From NCBI RefSeq assembly GCF_014337925.2, contig NZ_CP143423.1:3688501-3752500 (forward strand): a stretch of DNA of 64,000 bases, written 5' to 3'. This document shows, in pieces, positions 28,651 through 39,259 of the stretch. Position numbers and translations under genes: made by a program. The notes beneath the pieces are model-generated. The model did not search any database. It was not told the origin of the DNA and worked only from the letters and a program-made list of their open reading frames with translations. This DNA is from Roseobacter fucihabitans (lineage in GTDB: Bacteria; Pseudomonadota; Alphaproteobacteria; Rhodobacterales; Rhodobacteraceae). Positions within the stretch are counted from its first letter, which is position 1; the number at the start of each line of letters is the position of its first letter.

Positions 28651-29157
28651 ATGAAACGAGCAACACTATCAAGGGTTTTGGGCCTCATCGCCGTCACGGG
28701 CGCTTTGACCGCTTGCGGATCGGGGACGGGTACATCAAGCAGCGCACCCGTCGTGGGTTCCCAGGATGCGCGCACATTAGACAATGACACAACACGCATT
28801 GTTGAGGGTGCCGGGGCGAGCACGATCTGGGACGCTTTTCGCGGGCAGAACACTGAAACCGTTGTCGCCGTGAACAAGTACCTGTGGTCCGCGTCGCTTG
28901 AGGTGTTGAACTTCCTGCCGGTCCAGACGGTCGATCCCTTCACCGGCGTGATCGTAACGGGCTACGGCACACCGCCCGGCAGTGGGCGATCTTATCGCGC
29001 GACGGTCCTGATCAAGGACCCGGCTCTGGATGCGCGCTCCCTTAACGTGGCATTGCAGACCCGAAACGGCCCTGCGGATGCGGCAACCGTGCGCGCGGTG
29101 GAAAACGCCATCCTGAGCCGGGCACGCCAGTTGCGGATTGCAGACAATAAGCTTTGA
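28651..29157 (+). CDS. DUF3576 lipoprotein
   Basis: 168 residues beginning with a lipoprotein signal (MKRATLSRVLGLIAVTGALTAC, lipobox LTAC). The mature part matches DUF3576: TIWDAFRGQNTETVVAVNKYLWSASLEVLNFLPV, then SYRATVLIKDPALDARSLNVAL. Role unknown; probably envelope-associated. It precedes leuS by 92 bases on the same strand, the standard alphaproteobacterial context. Confidence 0.9.
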   Translation: MKRATLSRVLGLIAVTGALTACGSGTGTSSSAPVVGSQDARTLDNDTTRIVEGAGASTIWDAFRGQNTETVVAVNKYLWSASLEVLNFLPVQTVDPFTGVIVTGYGTPPGSGRSYRATVLIKDPALDARSLNVALQTRNGPADAATVRAVENAILSRARQLRIADNKL

Positions 29158-29249
29158 GACCGGCCCAGAGACGAGGTCAAAAATAATTTCTGCGCCGGTG
29201 CCCGTGTAAACTGCGGCCCCGGCGCTCTGACGTTAAGAAGGTCGCTCAT

Positions 29250-31841
29250 ATGACGCGTTACACCCCAGCCGAGATCGAAGCCCGCTGGCAGGAAGTCTGG
29301 AACCGGGACGAGGTCTTCAAGGCCGTGCGCTCCGCAGATAAACCCAAATATTACGTGCTGGAAATGTTCCCCTACCCATCGGGGCGCATCCACATGGGGC
29401 ATGTGCGCAACTATACCATGGGCGATGTGATCGCGCGCTACAAGCTGGCGACGGGGCACAACGTATTGCACCCCTTTGGCTTTGACGCCTTTGGGCTGGC
29501 GGCGGAAAACGCGGCGATGGAGCGCAAGATCCACCCCAAGGATTGGACCTACCAGAACATCGACGACATGATTACACAGATGAAACCGCTTGGATTTGGC
29601 CTGGACTGGTCACGTCTCTTTGCGACCTGCGACGTGGATTATTACGGCCAGCAACAGGCGCTGTTTCTGGATTTCCTCAAGGCCGGGCTGGTGTATCGCA
29701 AAAACGCTGTGGTGAATTGGGACCCTGTGGATATGACCGTTCTGGCCAATGAGCAGGTCGAACAGGGGCGCGGCTGGCGGTCCGGCGCTTTGGTCGAGCG
29801 GCGCGAGCTGACGCAGTGGTTCTTCAAGATCAGCGATTATTCCGAAGAGCTGCTGGACGCGCTGGACACGTTGGAGCATTGGCCCGCCAAGGTGCGCCTG
29901 ATGCAGGAAAACTGGATCGGCAAATCGCGCGGGCTGCAATTTGCGTTTTCCACCATCGATGGCCCCGATGGGCATGACCGGATCGAGGTTTATACCACGC
30001 GGCCCGATACGCTGTTGGGCGCATCCTTTGTCGGGATTTCACCAGATCATCCGTTGGCCAAACTGCTGGAGCGCGACAACCCGGAGGTGGCTGCGTTCTG
30101 CGCCGAATGTCGTAAGGGTGGCACGACCGAGGAGGCCATTGAGACGGCGGAAAAGCTGGGGATGGATACCGGCATCCGCGTGCGCCATCCCTTTGACACC
30201 GCGCATGAATTGCCAGTCTATATCGCGAATTTCATCCTAATGGAGTATGGCACCGGCGCGATCTTTGGCTGCCCAGCGCATGACCAACGCGATTTTGAAT
30301 TCGCCACCAAATACGACCTGCCGATCATTTCGACCTATCTGCCCGATGAGGATGCGGCGGATAAATTGAGCGAGGCCTATGTGCCCGCAAAGACCGAGCG
30401 CGTGTTTTACAACCGTGGCTTTGCCGGGGAAGCGCATCAAACCGGGCTGGAGGCCATCGACGCCGCCATCGCCTTTTGCGAGGCAAATGGCATCGGTCAG
30501 GGTGTCACGAAATTCCGCCTGCGTGATTGGGGGCTGTCACGGCAACGCTATTGGGGATGCCCGATCCCGGTTGTCCATTGCGAAGACTGCGGTGTGGTGC
30601 CGGAGAAGAAAGAAAACCTGCCGATTGAATTGCCCTATGACGTGACCTTCGACACGCCGGGCAATCCGCTGGACCGTCACCCAACCTGGCGCGACACGCC
30701 CTGCCCGGCCTGTGGCAAACCAGCCAAACGCGAAACCGACACGATGGACACTTTCGTTGACAGTTCGTGGTATTTCGCCCGCTTCACCGCGCCGGACGCG
30801 AAAACGCCGACGGTGATGGAGGACGCGCAATATTGGATGAACGTCGATCAATATATCGGCGGGGTGGAGCATGCGATTTTGCACCTGCTCTATTCGCGCT
30901 TTTTCGCCCGCGCGATGCAGATCACCGGCCATTTGCCGGAGAGTGCGATTGAACCCTTTGATGCATTGTTTACGCAGGGAATGGTGACGCATGAAATTTA
31001 TCAAATTTCGGAACGTGAATACAACGAAGATGGATCGCCTAAGGCGAAGCGTACAGAATACGCGTTACCTGAAGAGGTAGAGCGTCGCGAGGATGGCAAA
31101 ACGTATCAAAAGATAACTGGAAAAACCGTAGTAACGCTGCCTTCCGCCAAAATGTCCAAATCCAAGAAAAACGTCGTCGACCCGCTCAACATCATCTCTG
31201 CCTATGGTGCCGATACCGCGCGCTGGTTCGTGCTGAGCGACAGCCCGCCCGAACGCGACGTGGAATGGACCGCAAGCGGGGCTGAAGCGGCCTATAAACA
31301 TCTTGGCCGGGTCTGGAACCTGTCCGAACGCGTCGCAGAGATGGATCAGGATACGCAGGGAAGCGGCGACCAGGATCTGCTGCGCGCCATGCATGTCTGC
31401 ATCCATGACGTGACCATGGGGATCGAAAGCTTTGGCTTCAACGCGGCCATCGCGAAACTCTATGCCTTCACCGCCACATTACAGAAATCAAAGGCCGGAT
31501 ATGCCGCCCAACGTCAGGCGATCAAGACGCTAGCACAATTGATGTCGCCCATGACGCCGCATCTGGCCGAGGATATCTGGGCGCGTCAGGGCGGCGAGGG
31601 GCTCGTGACCACCGCCGATTGGCCCAAAGCGGATGAGAAAATGCTTGTCTCAGACACCATCACTCTGCCCATCCAGGTCAACGGCAAACGGCGCGCCGAA
31701 ATCACCGTGCCCGCCGATATGCCCAAAGAAGAGGTTGAAAAGCTGGCACTGGCGGACCCCGCTGTGCTACGAACCCTCGACGGTGCCACGCCCAAAAAGA
31801 TCATCGTCGTTCCCGGACGGATCGTGAATGTTGTCATTTAG
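29250..31841 (+). CDS. leuS: Leucine-tRNA ligase
   Basis: 863 residues, normal length for bacterial LeuRS. HIGH motif in [14 protein letters not shown] at about residue 45, the CP1 editing domain with its Thr-rich stretch and [16 protein letters not shown], a zinc-binding C-x2-C region, and the KMSKS loop [13 protein letters not shown] at about 630. Around 31.0 kb lies a segment with fewer of the usual host codons ([23 protein letters not shown]), but the frame is intact. Its last 14 bases overlap lptE. Confidence 0.97.
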   Translation: MTRYTPAEIEARWQEVWNRDEVFKAVRSADKPKYYVLEMFPYPSGRIHMGHVRNYTMGDVIARYKLATGHNVLHPFGFDAFGLAAENAAMERKIHPKDWTYQNIDDMITQMKPLGFGLDWSRLFATCDVDYYGQQQALFLDFLKAGLVYRKNAVVNWDPVDMTVLANEQVEQGRGWRSGALVERRELTQWFFKISDYSEELLDALDTLEHWPAKVRLMQENWIGKSRGLQFAFSTIDGPDGHDRIEVYTTRPDTLLGASFVGISPDHPLAKLLERDNPEVAAFCAECRKGGTTEEAIETAEKLGMDTGIRVRHPFDTAHELPVYIANFILMEYGTGAIFGCPAHDQRDFEFATKYDLPIISTYLPDEDAADKLSEAYVPAKTERVFYNRGFAGEAHQTGLEAIDAAIAFCEANGIGQGVTKFRLRDWGLSRQRYWGCPIPVVHCEDCGVVPEKKENLPIELPYDVTFDTPGNPLDRHPTWRDTPCPACGKPAKRETDTMDTFVDSSWYFARFTAPDAKTPTVMEDAQYWMNVDQYIGGVEHAILHLLYSRFFARAMQITGHLPESAIEPFDALFTQGMVTHEIYQISEREYNEDGSPKAKRTEYALPEEVERREDGKTYQKITGKTVVTLPSAKMSKSKKNVVDPLNIISAYGADTARWFVLSDSPPERDVEWTASGAEAAYKHLGRVWNLSERVAEMDQDTQGSGDQDLLRAMHVCIHDVTMGIESFGFNAAIAKLYAFTATLQKSKAGYAAQRQAIKTLAQLMSPMTPHLAEDIWARQGGEGLVTTADWPKADEKMLVSDTITLPIQVNGKRRAEITVPADMPKEEVEKLALADPAVLRTLDGATPKKIIVVPGRIVNVVI

Positions 31842-32307
31842 CCGAAACCTCCTCCTTGTCCTCCCGCTCGCGCTGGCCGCCTGCGGGTTTACCCCGGTCT
31901 ATGCGCCGGGCGGGGCGGGATCGCAGGTGCAACACAACATCGCCGTGCAGGCCCCGACCACGCGAGATGGCTTCCTGCTGACGCAGCGGCTCGAAGAGCG
32001 TCTGGGGCGCGCGGGTGATGCGGCCTATTCGCTCAGCTATACAATTGCCAGCGGTCTGGAGAGCCTCGCCGTGGACCGCGAAGGCATCACCACACGTTTC
32101 AACCTGGTTGGTTCCGCCAATTATGCGCTGACCGAGGCCAGCACGGGCCGGGTCATCACCTCCGGGTCGGTGGACAATTTCGCCGGGCTTTCCGCCGCAG
32201 GGACGACGGTGGCCACTTTTGCCGCCGAACGCGACGCGCAAAAACGCCTGATGGTGTTGCTCGCTGATCAGATCGTCACGCGGGTTCTGACCACGGACCT
32301 GCCATGA
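31828..32307 (+). CDS. lptE: LPS-assembly lipoprotein LptE
   Basis: 159 residues with lipoprotein signal [19 protein letters not shown] followed by [10 protein letters not shown], the typical LptE start. LptE plugs the LptD barrel in the outer membrane for lipopolysaccharide export. Starts inside the last codons of leuS and overlaps holA by 4 bases (ATGA), so the three genes are translationally coupled. This order is conserved in many Proteobacteria. Confidence 0.92.
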   Translation: MLSFSRNLLLVLPLALAACGFTPVYAPGGAGSQVQHNIAVQAPTTRDGFLLTQRLEERLGRAGDAAYSLSYTIASGLESLAVDREGITTRFNLVGSANYALTEASTGRVITSGSVDNFAGLSAAGTTVATFAAERDAQKRLMVLLADQIVTRVLTTDLP

Positions 32308-33305
32308 AACTCGCGCCCCGCGATGCGAATGCCTATTTCACCAAACCGGATGCGCGTAAAACCGGCCTTCTGATCTATGGCACCGACGCGATGCGCGTGG
32401 CGCTCAAACGACAACAGTTGCTGGCGGCCCTGCTGGGCGCGCAAGCCGAAGAGGAGATGCGCATGACCCGCATGGGTGGTGCGCAGGTCCGCAAGGATCC
32501 GGCCCTTTTGGTGGATGCAATCAAATCCATCGGTTTTTTTCCGGGCGCGCGGGCCGTTTTTGTCGAGGAGGTAAATGAAACCTGTGCGCCTGCGGTTCTG
32601 GCCGCCCTGAGCGACTGGCAGGAGGGCGATGCGCAGATCATCGTAACCGCCGGTGCTCTGAAACCCACCTCGAAACTGCGCAAGGCCTTTGAGGCACATC
32701 CCAACGCCTATGCCGCCGCGATCTATGACAACCCGCCCACGCGCGAGGAGATCGAAACCGCTTTGCGCGCGGCGGGTCTGGCCCAGGTTCCCGGCGATGC
32801 GCTGGCCGCACTCAATGATCTGGCGCAGGCGATTGATCCCGGTGATTTCCGCCAGACCGTCGAGAAACTCGCACTCTACAAGATCGGCGATGCCACGCCC
32901 CTGTCGCTGCTGGATATTGCCGCCTGTGCGCCAACCTCAACCGAAGCCGATGTCGATGACGTTCTGATGGTCGTGGCGGAGGCGCGCGCGCATGACATTG
33001 GTCCGGTGATGCAGAAACTCGTGGCACAAGGGGCCACGCCCGTCGGGCTTTGTATCGGTGCCATGCGCCATTTTCGCGCCCTGCACCGCGCGGCCTGTGA
33101 CACTTCCGGGCGACCCACGATCTTTGGTCCCAACCGCGACAGGATGCTGGCGCAATCACGGCGCTGGGGTCCGGCGAAACTCGAAAGCGCAATCACGCTT
33201 TTGACGGATACCGATCTACAGTTGCGCTCCGCCGGTCAACACGCGCCCGGCATGGCCCTTGTCGAACGCGCTTTTATCCGGCTTGCGATGATGGGCAATC
33301 GCTAG
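32304..33305 (+). CDS. holA: DNA polymerase III subunit delta
   Basis: 333 residues with HolA features: LLIYGTDAMRVALKRQQLL near the N-terminus (degenerate P-loop region), ALSDWQEGDAQIIVTAGALKPTSKLRKAFE and a helical C-terminal collar domain (HFRALHRAACDTSGRPTIFGPNRDRMLAQSRRWG). Delta opens the sliding clamp within the clamp loader encoded in part by dnaX in this window. Convergent with and overlapping the GFA gene by 4 bases. Confidence 0.94.
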   Translation: MKLAPRDANAYFTKPDARKTGLLIYGTDAMRVALKRQQLLAALLGAQAEEEMRMTRMGGAQVRKDPALLVDAIKSIGFFPGARAVFVEEVNETCAPAVLAALSDWQEGDAQIIVTAGALKPTSKLRKAFEAHPNAYAAAIYDNPPTREEIETALRAAGLAQVPGDALAALNDLAQAIDPGDFRQTVEKLALYKIGDATPLSLLDIAACAPTSTEADVDDVLMVVAEARAHDIGPVMQKLVAQGATPVGLCIGAMRHFRALHRAACDTSGRPTIFGPNRDRMLAQSRRWGPAKLESAITLLTDTDLQLRSAGQHAPGMALVERAFIRLAMMGNR

Positions 33306-33736
33306 GACTGTGCTGACGCCGCAAACATCGCCATGACCTCATCCGTGCTCATCTGCTGTGTCTTTTCTGCAAAGCTGTATCCTTTTGGCTTTTCGTCGAT
33401 GAATAATTCTCCCGTCAGAGGCACGTCGCCCAGATCATCCAGCGTGCCGGCACCAAAGTAGCAGGTGCCTTGATGCGCACCCGGCGCCGTCACGCGATAA
33501 AAGATGCTGCTACCACAGGTTTTGCAGAAGACCCGTTCCGCCCATTCCGATGAGGCATAGGCGGTCAGGTTTTCCGCGCCTTTGATCTCCACACCACCGG
33601 CGGGAACTTCGAGCGCGAGAAAAATACCACCACTCCATTTGCGACACATGCCGCAATGGCATGCACCGACCTCCTTTGGTGCCTCGGCCAAGGTATAGGT
33701 GAGTGCACCGCACAGGCAGCTTCCGAATTTTGACAT
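33302..33736 (-). CDS. GFA (Mss4-like) family zinc protein
   Basis: 144 residues. Zinc cysteines are all visible: CLCGAL near residue 7, CHCGMC at about 26-31 and CKTCGSS further on, the pattern of the glutathione-dependent formaldehyde-activating family fold. AGGGAGAG precedes the ATG. The presence of the fold does not prove a formaldehyde reaction; many members have unknown substrates. Confidence 0.9.
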   Translation of the reverse strand: MSKFGSCLCGALTYTLAEAPKEVGACHCGMCRKWSGGIFLALEVPAGGVEIKGAENLTAYASSEWAERVFCKTCGSSIFYRVTAPGAHQGTCYFGAGTLDDLGDVPLTGELFIDEKPKGYSFAEKTQQMSTDEVMAMFAASAQS

Positions 33737-33868
33737 AGCGACTCTCCCTTATGATCAAATCTCGCCTGCGATCCTGCCACACCTTACTGGCAATTTCTGT
33801 CAGGAGTTGTCATCGCCGGTCGTCCATGACAATTTTCCGCCATGCGCATGCCAGAAAAGGACGTCGCA

Positions 33869-34453
33869 ATGTATAAAGTGATCGGAACGAGCAAATCCCG
33901 CGCCTTTCGCGTGTTGTGGGCCTTGCAGGAAATGGGCGAACCTTACGAGCAGATCGCCGCCAACCCGCGCTCAGAGGAAGCCAGGCAGTATAACCCCTCT
34001 GGCAAGATCCCCGCATTGCTCGACGGTGATGAGGTGTTGACCGATTCCTTGGCAATCATGACCTATCTGGCGGATAAACACAGCAAGCTGACGGCCCCGG
34101 CAGGCACGCCCGCGCGCGCAAGACAGGACGCGATGACCTTCTGGTTGATCGACGAATTTGATGCGATCCTCTGGGCGGCGGCCAAACATAGTTTCGTTCT
34201 CCCCGAACACCTGCGGCTGCCCGCCGTCAAAGAGGCTCTGAAGTTTGAATTCGAAGCATCGGCCGCTCAATTGTCCGAACGCCTTGAGGGGCCGTTTTTG
34301 ATGGGGGACGCGATCACGCTGCCGGATATTCTGGCCTGTCACTGTCTGAACTGGGCGCATGGCGCGAAGTTTCCGCGCACGGATGACAAGCTTTTCAACT
34401 ATGCCAAATCCCTGCGCGAGCGTCCTGCGTATCAGGCGGTTTCAGGCACGTAA
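33869..34453 (+). CDS. Glutathione S-transferase family protein
   Basis: 194 residues from the ATG at 33869, which has AAGGA seven bases upstream; an ATG nine codons earlier lacks such a site. Thioredoxin-like N-terminal domain with the conserved NPSGKIPALLDGDEVLTDSLAIMTYL (cis-Pro and Ser-binding region), then an all-helical C-terminal domain ending with the FLMGDAITLPDILACHCLNW motif. Cytoplasmic. Substrate unknown. Overlaps the convergent flavoprotein gene by about 20 bases. Confidence 0.92.
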   Translation: MYKVIGTSKSRAFRVLWALQEMGEPYEQIAANPRSEEARQYNPSGKIPALLDGDEVLTDSLAIMTYLADKHSKLTAPAGTPARARQDAMTFWLIDEFDAILWAAAKHSFVLPEHLRLPAVKEALKFEFEASAAQLSERLEGPFLMGDAITLPDILACHCLNWAHGAKFPRTDDKLFNYAKSLRERPAYQAVSGT

Positions 34454-35615
34454 GCCGCCGCTGCCCGGCCCGCCCAACGCCCGGTGGCAAGGCATCCGTT
34501 GATAAGGTATCCGCCTGTCGGGGCCTCCCAATCGAGCATTTCACCCGCGCAGAAAACGCCCGGAATATCCTTGAGCATCAGCTCCGGCGTCAGGGCCTCG
34601 AAGGCGACGCCGCCCGCAACCGAAATCGCCTGATCCAGAGGATGCAGCCCATCATAACGGATCGCCAGGTGCTTGAGCCTCTGTGCCAGAGCCATCGGTT
34701 CAAGCGGCAGGGGGCGCGCGTATTCCAGCGCCAGCGCCAGTTTCGCCGGGTCCAGCTTCAGCGTCTTGCGCAGGTGGTTGGACAGGCTCGTCTTGCCTCT
34801 GGGCCGGGCGAACCGGCGCGCCACCTCTTCCCCTGTCAGATCAGGCAAAAGATCAACATAAAGACGGTGGTCCTGACGCAGGGCGCGGCTGACCTCATAA
34901 AGCCCCCCGCCCTCCAGCCCGGTTTGGCTGATCACGGCCTCCCCCGCGACGTCATGGGGCCAGCGGAAAACTGCACGCCCTTGAGCGCAGTCCCGGCGCG
35001 CGCCAGCATATGGCGCGACCAGGCGATATGCAGGCCGACATTCGCAGGCGCAAATCGCGACAGAGGCACGCCCCGTTTCGCCAGATGATCCACCCAGCCC
35101 CCATCCGATCCCAACCGCGCCCAGCTTGCACCACCAAGCGCCAGAACGGTGACATCGGCCCTGATCCCATCGCGCCCGTCGGGGCCCTCGAACAGGGTTT
35201 CGCCGTCCTCCCACCCTTGCCACCGCATGTTGGTGCGCAGTTCAACACCGATCTGGTCGAGCCGGTGCAGCCAGGCGCGCAAAAGCGGCGAGGCCTTCAT
35301 CGCGCGAGGGAACACGCGCCCGGTCGAGCCGGTGAAAATCTCTTGGCCCAACCCGCGCGTCCAATCCTGTACAGCACCCGCATCAAAGCCCGCCAAAATC
35401 GGGCGCAACCGGTCGGCGGCTTCATAAAAATGCGGCAGCATTTTCTCAATCGGTTCATCCTTGGTCAGGTTCAGACCGGATTTACCCGCCATCAGAAACT
35501 TGCGCCCAACGGATGGTTTGGCCTCGCAAATGGTGACACGCAGGCCGCGCGCGGCGAGCTCTTGTGCGGCCATCAAGCCTGCGGGGCCTGCGCCAATCAC
35601 CAGGGCATGGCTCAC
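34432..35615 (-). pseudogene. HI0933-type flavoprotein (TIGR03862-like), frameshifted
   Basis: The N-terminal 227 codons carry the FAD fold (HALVIGAGPAGLMAAQELAARGLRVTICEAKPSVGRKFLMAGKSGLNLT) and run out of frame at about 34957. The remainder, in another frame, continues exactly where it should (HDVAGEAVISQTGLEGGGLYEVSRALR) to the C-terminal FAD motif GVFCAGEMLDWEAPTGGYLINGCLATG. The break falls in a run of four G on the plus strand (34956-34959); one more base would restore a protein of about 394 residues. Could be a recent mutation or a sequencing error. Its start overlaps the mscS stop. Confidence 0.88.
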
Positions 35616-36946
35616 ACCTCCACCTGCGGCAGCGCGCCTTTGATTTCCACAACGCGGTGCGGATAGGGGATTTCGATGCCATTGTCCCGGAGCGCGTTCC
35701 AGATCAGAAACAGCACATCCGACGTGTATTTGTTGGGCCCGTCATCCAGCCCGTTGACCCAGAATTCCACCGCGAAATCTATCCCGCTGTCGCCAAACCC
35801 GCGCAGCTCGCAATCCGGCGGATAGGGCAGATCCAGCACGTCGGGATGCGTCGCAACCGCCGCCTCGATGATCGCGGGGACGCGATTGATGTCGGTGTCA
35901 TAGCTGACGGAAAAAGGTGCCTCATAGCGATTTGCCGAGCCGGAGTCCGAATAGTTGATGACCCGCGTGGTGATGAAATCCTCGTTCGGTACGACAATCC
36001 ATCGCCCATCGAAGGTTTCAAGCACAGCAGCCCGCGCGGTCATCTTGACGATCTGGCCGGATTCACCCCCGTCCAATTCGACGAAATCGCCCACCGTCGC
36101 CTGCCCCTCGATCAACAAAATCACTCCGGAGATGAAATTCGAGGCGATCTTTTGCAAGCCGAACCCCAAGCCAACCCCGATCGCCCCCCCGATCACCGCC
36201 AGCGCGCTGAGGTTGATCCCCATAATGTTGAGCAGCAGTAAAAACGCGATGGCAAAGATCGTGAATTCGATCGCCTTGGACGTCAGTTGCCGCAAAGAGG
36301 GGCGCATTTCTTTCTGGTTTTCGATGAATTGCGTGGTTTGTCGGTTCGACCACCCCCCCAGCCAGAACAGCACACCTCCCGCGATGACACCACGGATCAG
36401 CGCCATGACGGAGAAGGAGATGTTGCCGAGCGAAATCGTCATCTCGCCCAGCTTGGCCATCAGCGGATCCAGCACCCCGAACATATAAAGTGCTGCCACC
36501 GGCACCAGGGCATAACGCCCCAGAAGTTTCAGGAAGGGATCGGCGATGACATCACGCACAAGGATGCGTACGGCCAAAAACAGAAAAACCCGCTTGCCGA
36601 AAGCAATCACCGCGCCGCTGTCAAACAGGGACCGCACGACGCTTTCGCCGATCGCCGTGAACAAATAGGCCAGCAATGGGAGCAACAGGGGCAACGTCAG
36701 GAGTGATGTGCGCCGCGCGCGCGCCAGAAGGTTTTCCAAGCCCTCGGCGGGGGTCAGGATCCGTGTCAAAAATCCGCGCAGGCGGCGAGACACGAGGATG
36801 GCCAACACATAGGCCAACACCAGGAGCGCAAATTGCGACCATGCCGCCGGGCTCAGCGCCCAGGATTTGGCAAGTTCCCAGGCAATAATAGCGTATTCGG
36901 CCCCGCGCTGAACGATCTCTGGCTGAGTGGACAGGTCAAATTCCAC
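35612..36946 (-). CDS. MscS-family mechanosensitive channel
   Basis: 444 residues. Several membrane helices fill the first 250 residues. The pore helix and beta-domain are recognisable: IGGAIGVGLGFGLQKIASNFISGVILLIEGQATVGDFVEL, then TFDGRWIVVPNEDFITTRVINYS. It releases solutes on hypo-osmotic shock, relevant to a marine cell. The N-terminal extension of about 150 residues beyond the three-helix MscS core places it among the larger homologues. Translationally coupled (ATGA) to the flavoprotein gene downstream. Confidence 0.92.
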   Translation of the reverse strand: MEFDLSTQPEIVQRGAEYAIIAWELAKSWALSPAAWSQFALLVLAYVLAILVSRRLRGFLTRILTPAEGLENLLARARRTSLLTLPLLLPLLAYLFTAIGESVVRSLFDSGAVIAFGKRVFLFLAVRILVRDVIADPFLKLLGRYALVPVAALYMFGVLDPLMAKLGEMTISLGNISFSVMALIRGVIAGGVLFWLGGWSNRQTTQFIENQKEMRPSLRQLTSKAIEFTIFAIAFLLLLNIMGINLSALAVIGGAIGVGLGFGLQKIASNFISGVILLIEGQATVGDFVELDGGESGQIVKMTARAAVLETFDGRWIVVPNEDFITTRVINYSDSGSANRYEAPFSVSYDTDINRVPAIIEAAVATHPDVLDLPYPPDCELRGFGDSGIDFAVEFWVNGLDDGPNKYTSDVLFLIWNALRDNGIEIPYPHRVVEIKGALPQVEV

Positions 36947-37130
36947 GGATACCCCCTCTTTTCATCCTGAAAACCACCCCTGGACTCATGCCTGCACGCG
37001 CCGCACGGAGCAAGCCCGGATATCTGGCCTTGCGTCCCCCAATGTGATCACACCTGACCGGCGGTGGCCAAACGATGCACACATCATTTGATCCTAAGCG
37101 TCTGTCAAATGCGTCAAAAGTGATTAATGC

Positions 37131-38540
37131 AACCACGACCGCCTTTTATGGTTACCGCCTATGGTGCAAGTTGTTTTTGACGCTGTAAGCATGTGATTGA
37201 GTGCGGTCTTCTATCAGGCCTTTGAGTGCGGCACTTCAGCAGCCGCTGGCCGGTATGGTGATCTGCGGATCAGGTCCAAATCTGACGTACGAGCTTTGCT
37301 GCTCAGCCGGTAGTCTTGGTTTTCCTAATCCAGGTCTATTCGATCAATTTGCCCATTCAGGTCATCGACTTCTCACACCTCCTTCACCGACGTCAGATTG
37401 CTGTGCGCAGAGCTAGCGTCATACTGCTGCTGCCGCCTGCGTCGGATCTCTGTAATCTTCATTATGCGTCATCATGGCCCAGATCGCGCGCGCCATTTTG
37501 TTTGCCAATGCGATTGCCACCAGCATCCGAGGCTTTCTCTCTAACATTCGCGCCAGCCACGAGCCTGGCCGGATCGACTTGCGTCCAAGCCAGTTGAGCC
37601 GCATCATTGCTCCAATGATCAAAAGCCGGCGAATGTCAGCCTGCCCTGCTTTTGAGATCCGCCCAAGCCGGGCCTTGCCGCCTGAGGAATGTTGACGGGG
37701 CACCAAACCAAGCCAGGCGGCAAAATCCCGCCCACATTTAAAACTGCTCATCGGCGGAGCAAAAGCTTCAATAGCTAACGCCGTTAGAGGTCCAACGCCT
37801 GGCATCGTCTGTAATTGCCGGGTTAAATCCGCATTCTTTGACAGGACCTTGGCTTTCTTCGTTTTGGCTTCAATTCGGGCTGTCTTCTCGGCGATCTGTA
37901 AAATGAGATCTCGGCACGCTTCAAGGGCCAGTTCAGGTAGCTCTCCGTTCGATCCCTCAAGGGTGGCCTCGATACGCTTGAGGTTCGCAATGCCTAGCGG
38001 AAAAACATGGCCATATTCATACATCACCGCCCGAAGAGCATTCACCAATTCTGTCCGATGGCGAACAAGGCGTTCTCTGGCTCGGAACAATACCGCCCGG
38101 GCCTGCTGCTCTTGTGTTTTAGGCTCGACAAAGCGCATCTCAGGGCGCTGTGCTGCAATCACAATGGCTTCTGCGTCCGCCGCATCATTCTTCTGCCGCT
38201 TTACGAAGGGCTTTACATACTGAGGAGCAATTAACTTTACCCTATGTCCAAATTTTACCATCTGACGAGCCCAGTAGTGAGCACCACCACAGGATTCCAG
38301 AACCACTACACAAGGTGGGTGATCTGCCATAAATTTATGAAACTGCGGTCGCGAGAGCTTCTTTCGAAACTTGACCTCCCCAGTCATAGATGCTCCGTGA
38401 ACTTGGAGCACATTCTTTGCTAAATCCACCCCGATCATAGTATCTTTCATCCTGCCGCCCTTTCCGTATTGTGAGTTTCAACACCACATATTGGCACATT
38501 GCGATGCCGTCTGGGGAGGGCGGCAACCATCCCGTCTGGC
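37131..38540 (-). mobile_element. IS110-family element, IS1111-type, copy 2
   Basis: Matches 11071-12480 along the 1410 bases compared. Subterminal inverted repeats lie at 37148-37159 and 38519-38530. Flanks differ completely from copy 1 (left GATTAATGC, right ATTGCGCC), so this is an independent insertion, here in the gap between mscS and the enoyl-CoA hydratase gene. No reading frame appears to be interrupted. Apparent identity of the copies argues for recent transposition. Confidence 0.9.
37419..38450 (-). CDS. IS110-family (IS1111-type) transposase, copy 2
   Basis: Same 343-residue protein as the copy at 11359-12390, with DEDD residues D9, E52 and the NDAAD motif and the HSSGGK serine region in the Tnp20 domain. 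Intact, probably functional. The ATG follows AGGG at suitable spacing within the element, so it carries its own ribosome site. Confidence 0.95.
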   Translation of the reverse strand: MKDTMIGVDLAKNVLQVHGASMTGEVKFRKKLSRPQFHKFMADHPPCVVVLESCGGAHYWARQMVKFGHRVKLIAPQYVKPFVKRQKNDAADAEAIVIAAQRPEMRFVEPKTQEQQARAVLFRARERLVRHRTELVNALRAVMYEYGHVFPLGIANLKRIEATLEGSNGELPELALEACRDLILQIAEKTARIEAKTKKAKVLSKNADLTRQLQTMPGVGPLTALAIEAFAPPMSSFKCGRDFAAWLGLVPRQHSSGGKARLGRISKAGQADIRRLLIIGAMMRLNWLGRKSIRPGSWLARMLERKPRMLVAIALANKMARAIWAMMTHNEDYRDPTQAAAAV

Positions 38541-38641
38541 ATTGCGCCAAAGCACGCAAATGCCTGCACAAGGCCATTTACCAGGCACAAAAGCGCCCGG
38601 CCTGATAGTAAGGACAGGCAAATCAATCATCTCGGGCAACC

Positions 38642-39259
38642 TCAGCCTGACGTCGCGCACATCTGCTTGATCCGTTGCGCATGCGCGGGTTTGGCGGCGA
38701 TCACATCAGCAACCAGACCTCTCGCGTGATCCATGATATCCTCAGGCGCTACGATCCGGTCGATCAACCCAAACCGCAAGGCCTCCTCAGCGCCGATTTT
38801 CTGCCCCCCCATCAGGATCAGCTTGGTGCGCGCCGGCCCGATCAGCCGGGACATGCGCAGGGGATCGCTCGGTTGTGGCAGGAAGCCCAGCTTCATCACC
38901 GGATAGAAAAACGTCGCCTGTGGCGGCGCGATCCGAATATCACAGGCCAGCGCCATACCCATGGCACCCCCCGCCAACGTGCCATTCAGCGCGGCGACCG
39001 TCAGCCCCGAACATGCCGCTACAGCAGCCGAAAGCGCCTCCCACAACGATGACGTGGCAAGCCCTGCACGCGCCGCCTCCAGATCCGCACCGGCACTGAA
39101 CACACGGCCCCGCCCGGTCAAAATGACGGCCGGGGCGTCCTGCGCCGCGCGCATGGCATCGACCAGTTGCGTCAACATCTGCGCGTTCAGCGCATTGGCC
39201 TTGTCCGGGCGGTTCAGAGTGACAATAAAAACGCCGTCCTCCCGCTCAACGTCAATCAT
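38642..39259 (-). CDS. Enoyl-CoA hydratase/isomerase family protein
   Basis: 205 residues, shorter than the usual 260, but the crotonase core is present: VFIVTLNRPDKANALNAQM, the first oxyanion-hole region RVFSAGADLEA and the second in LNGTLAGGAMGMALACDIRIA. The C-terminal helical part is shortened. Start overlaps the stop of the SDR gene (ATGA), so the pair is one unit, perhaps in fatty-acid or acyl-CoA metabolism. Substrate unknown. The IS copy lies 100 bases beyond its stop. Confidence 0.88.
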   Translation of the reverse strand: MIDVEREDGVFIVTLNRPDKANALNAQMLTQLVDAMRAAQDAPAVILTGRGRVFSAGADLEAARAGLATSSLWEALSAAVAACSGLTVAALNGTLAGGAMGMALACDIRIAPPQATFFYPVMKLGFLPQPSDPLRMSRLIGPARTKLILMGGQKIGAEEALRFGLIDRIVAPEDIMDHARGLVADVIAAKPAHAQRIKQMCATSG

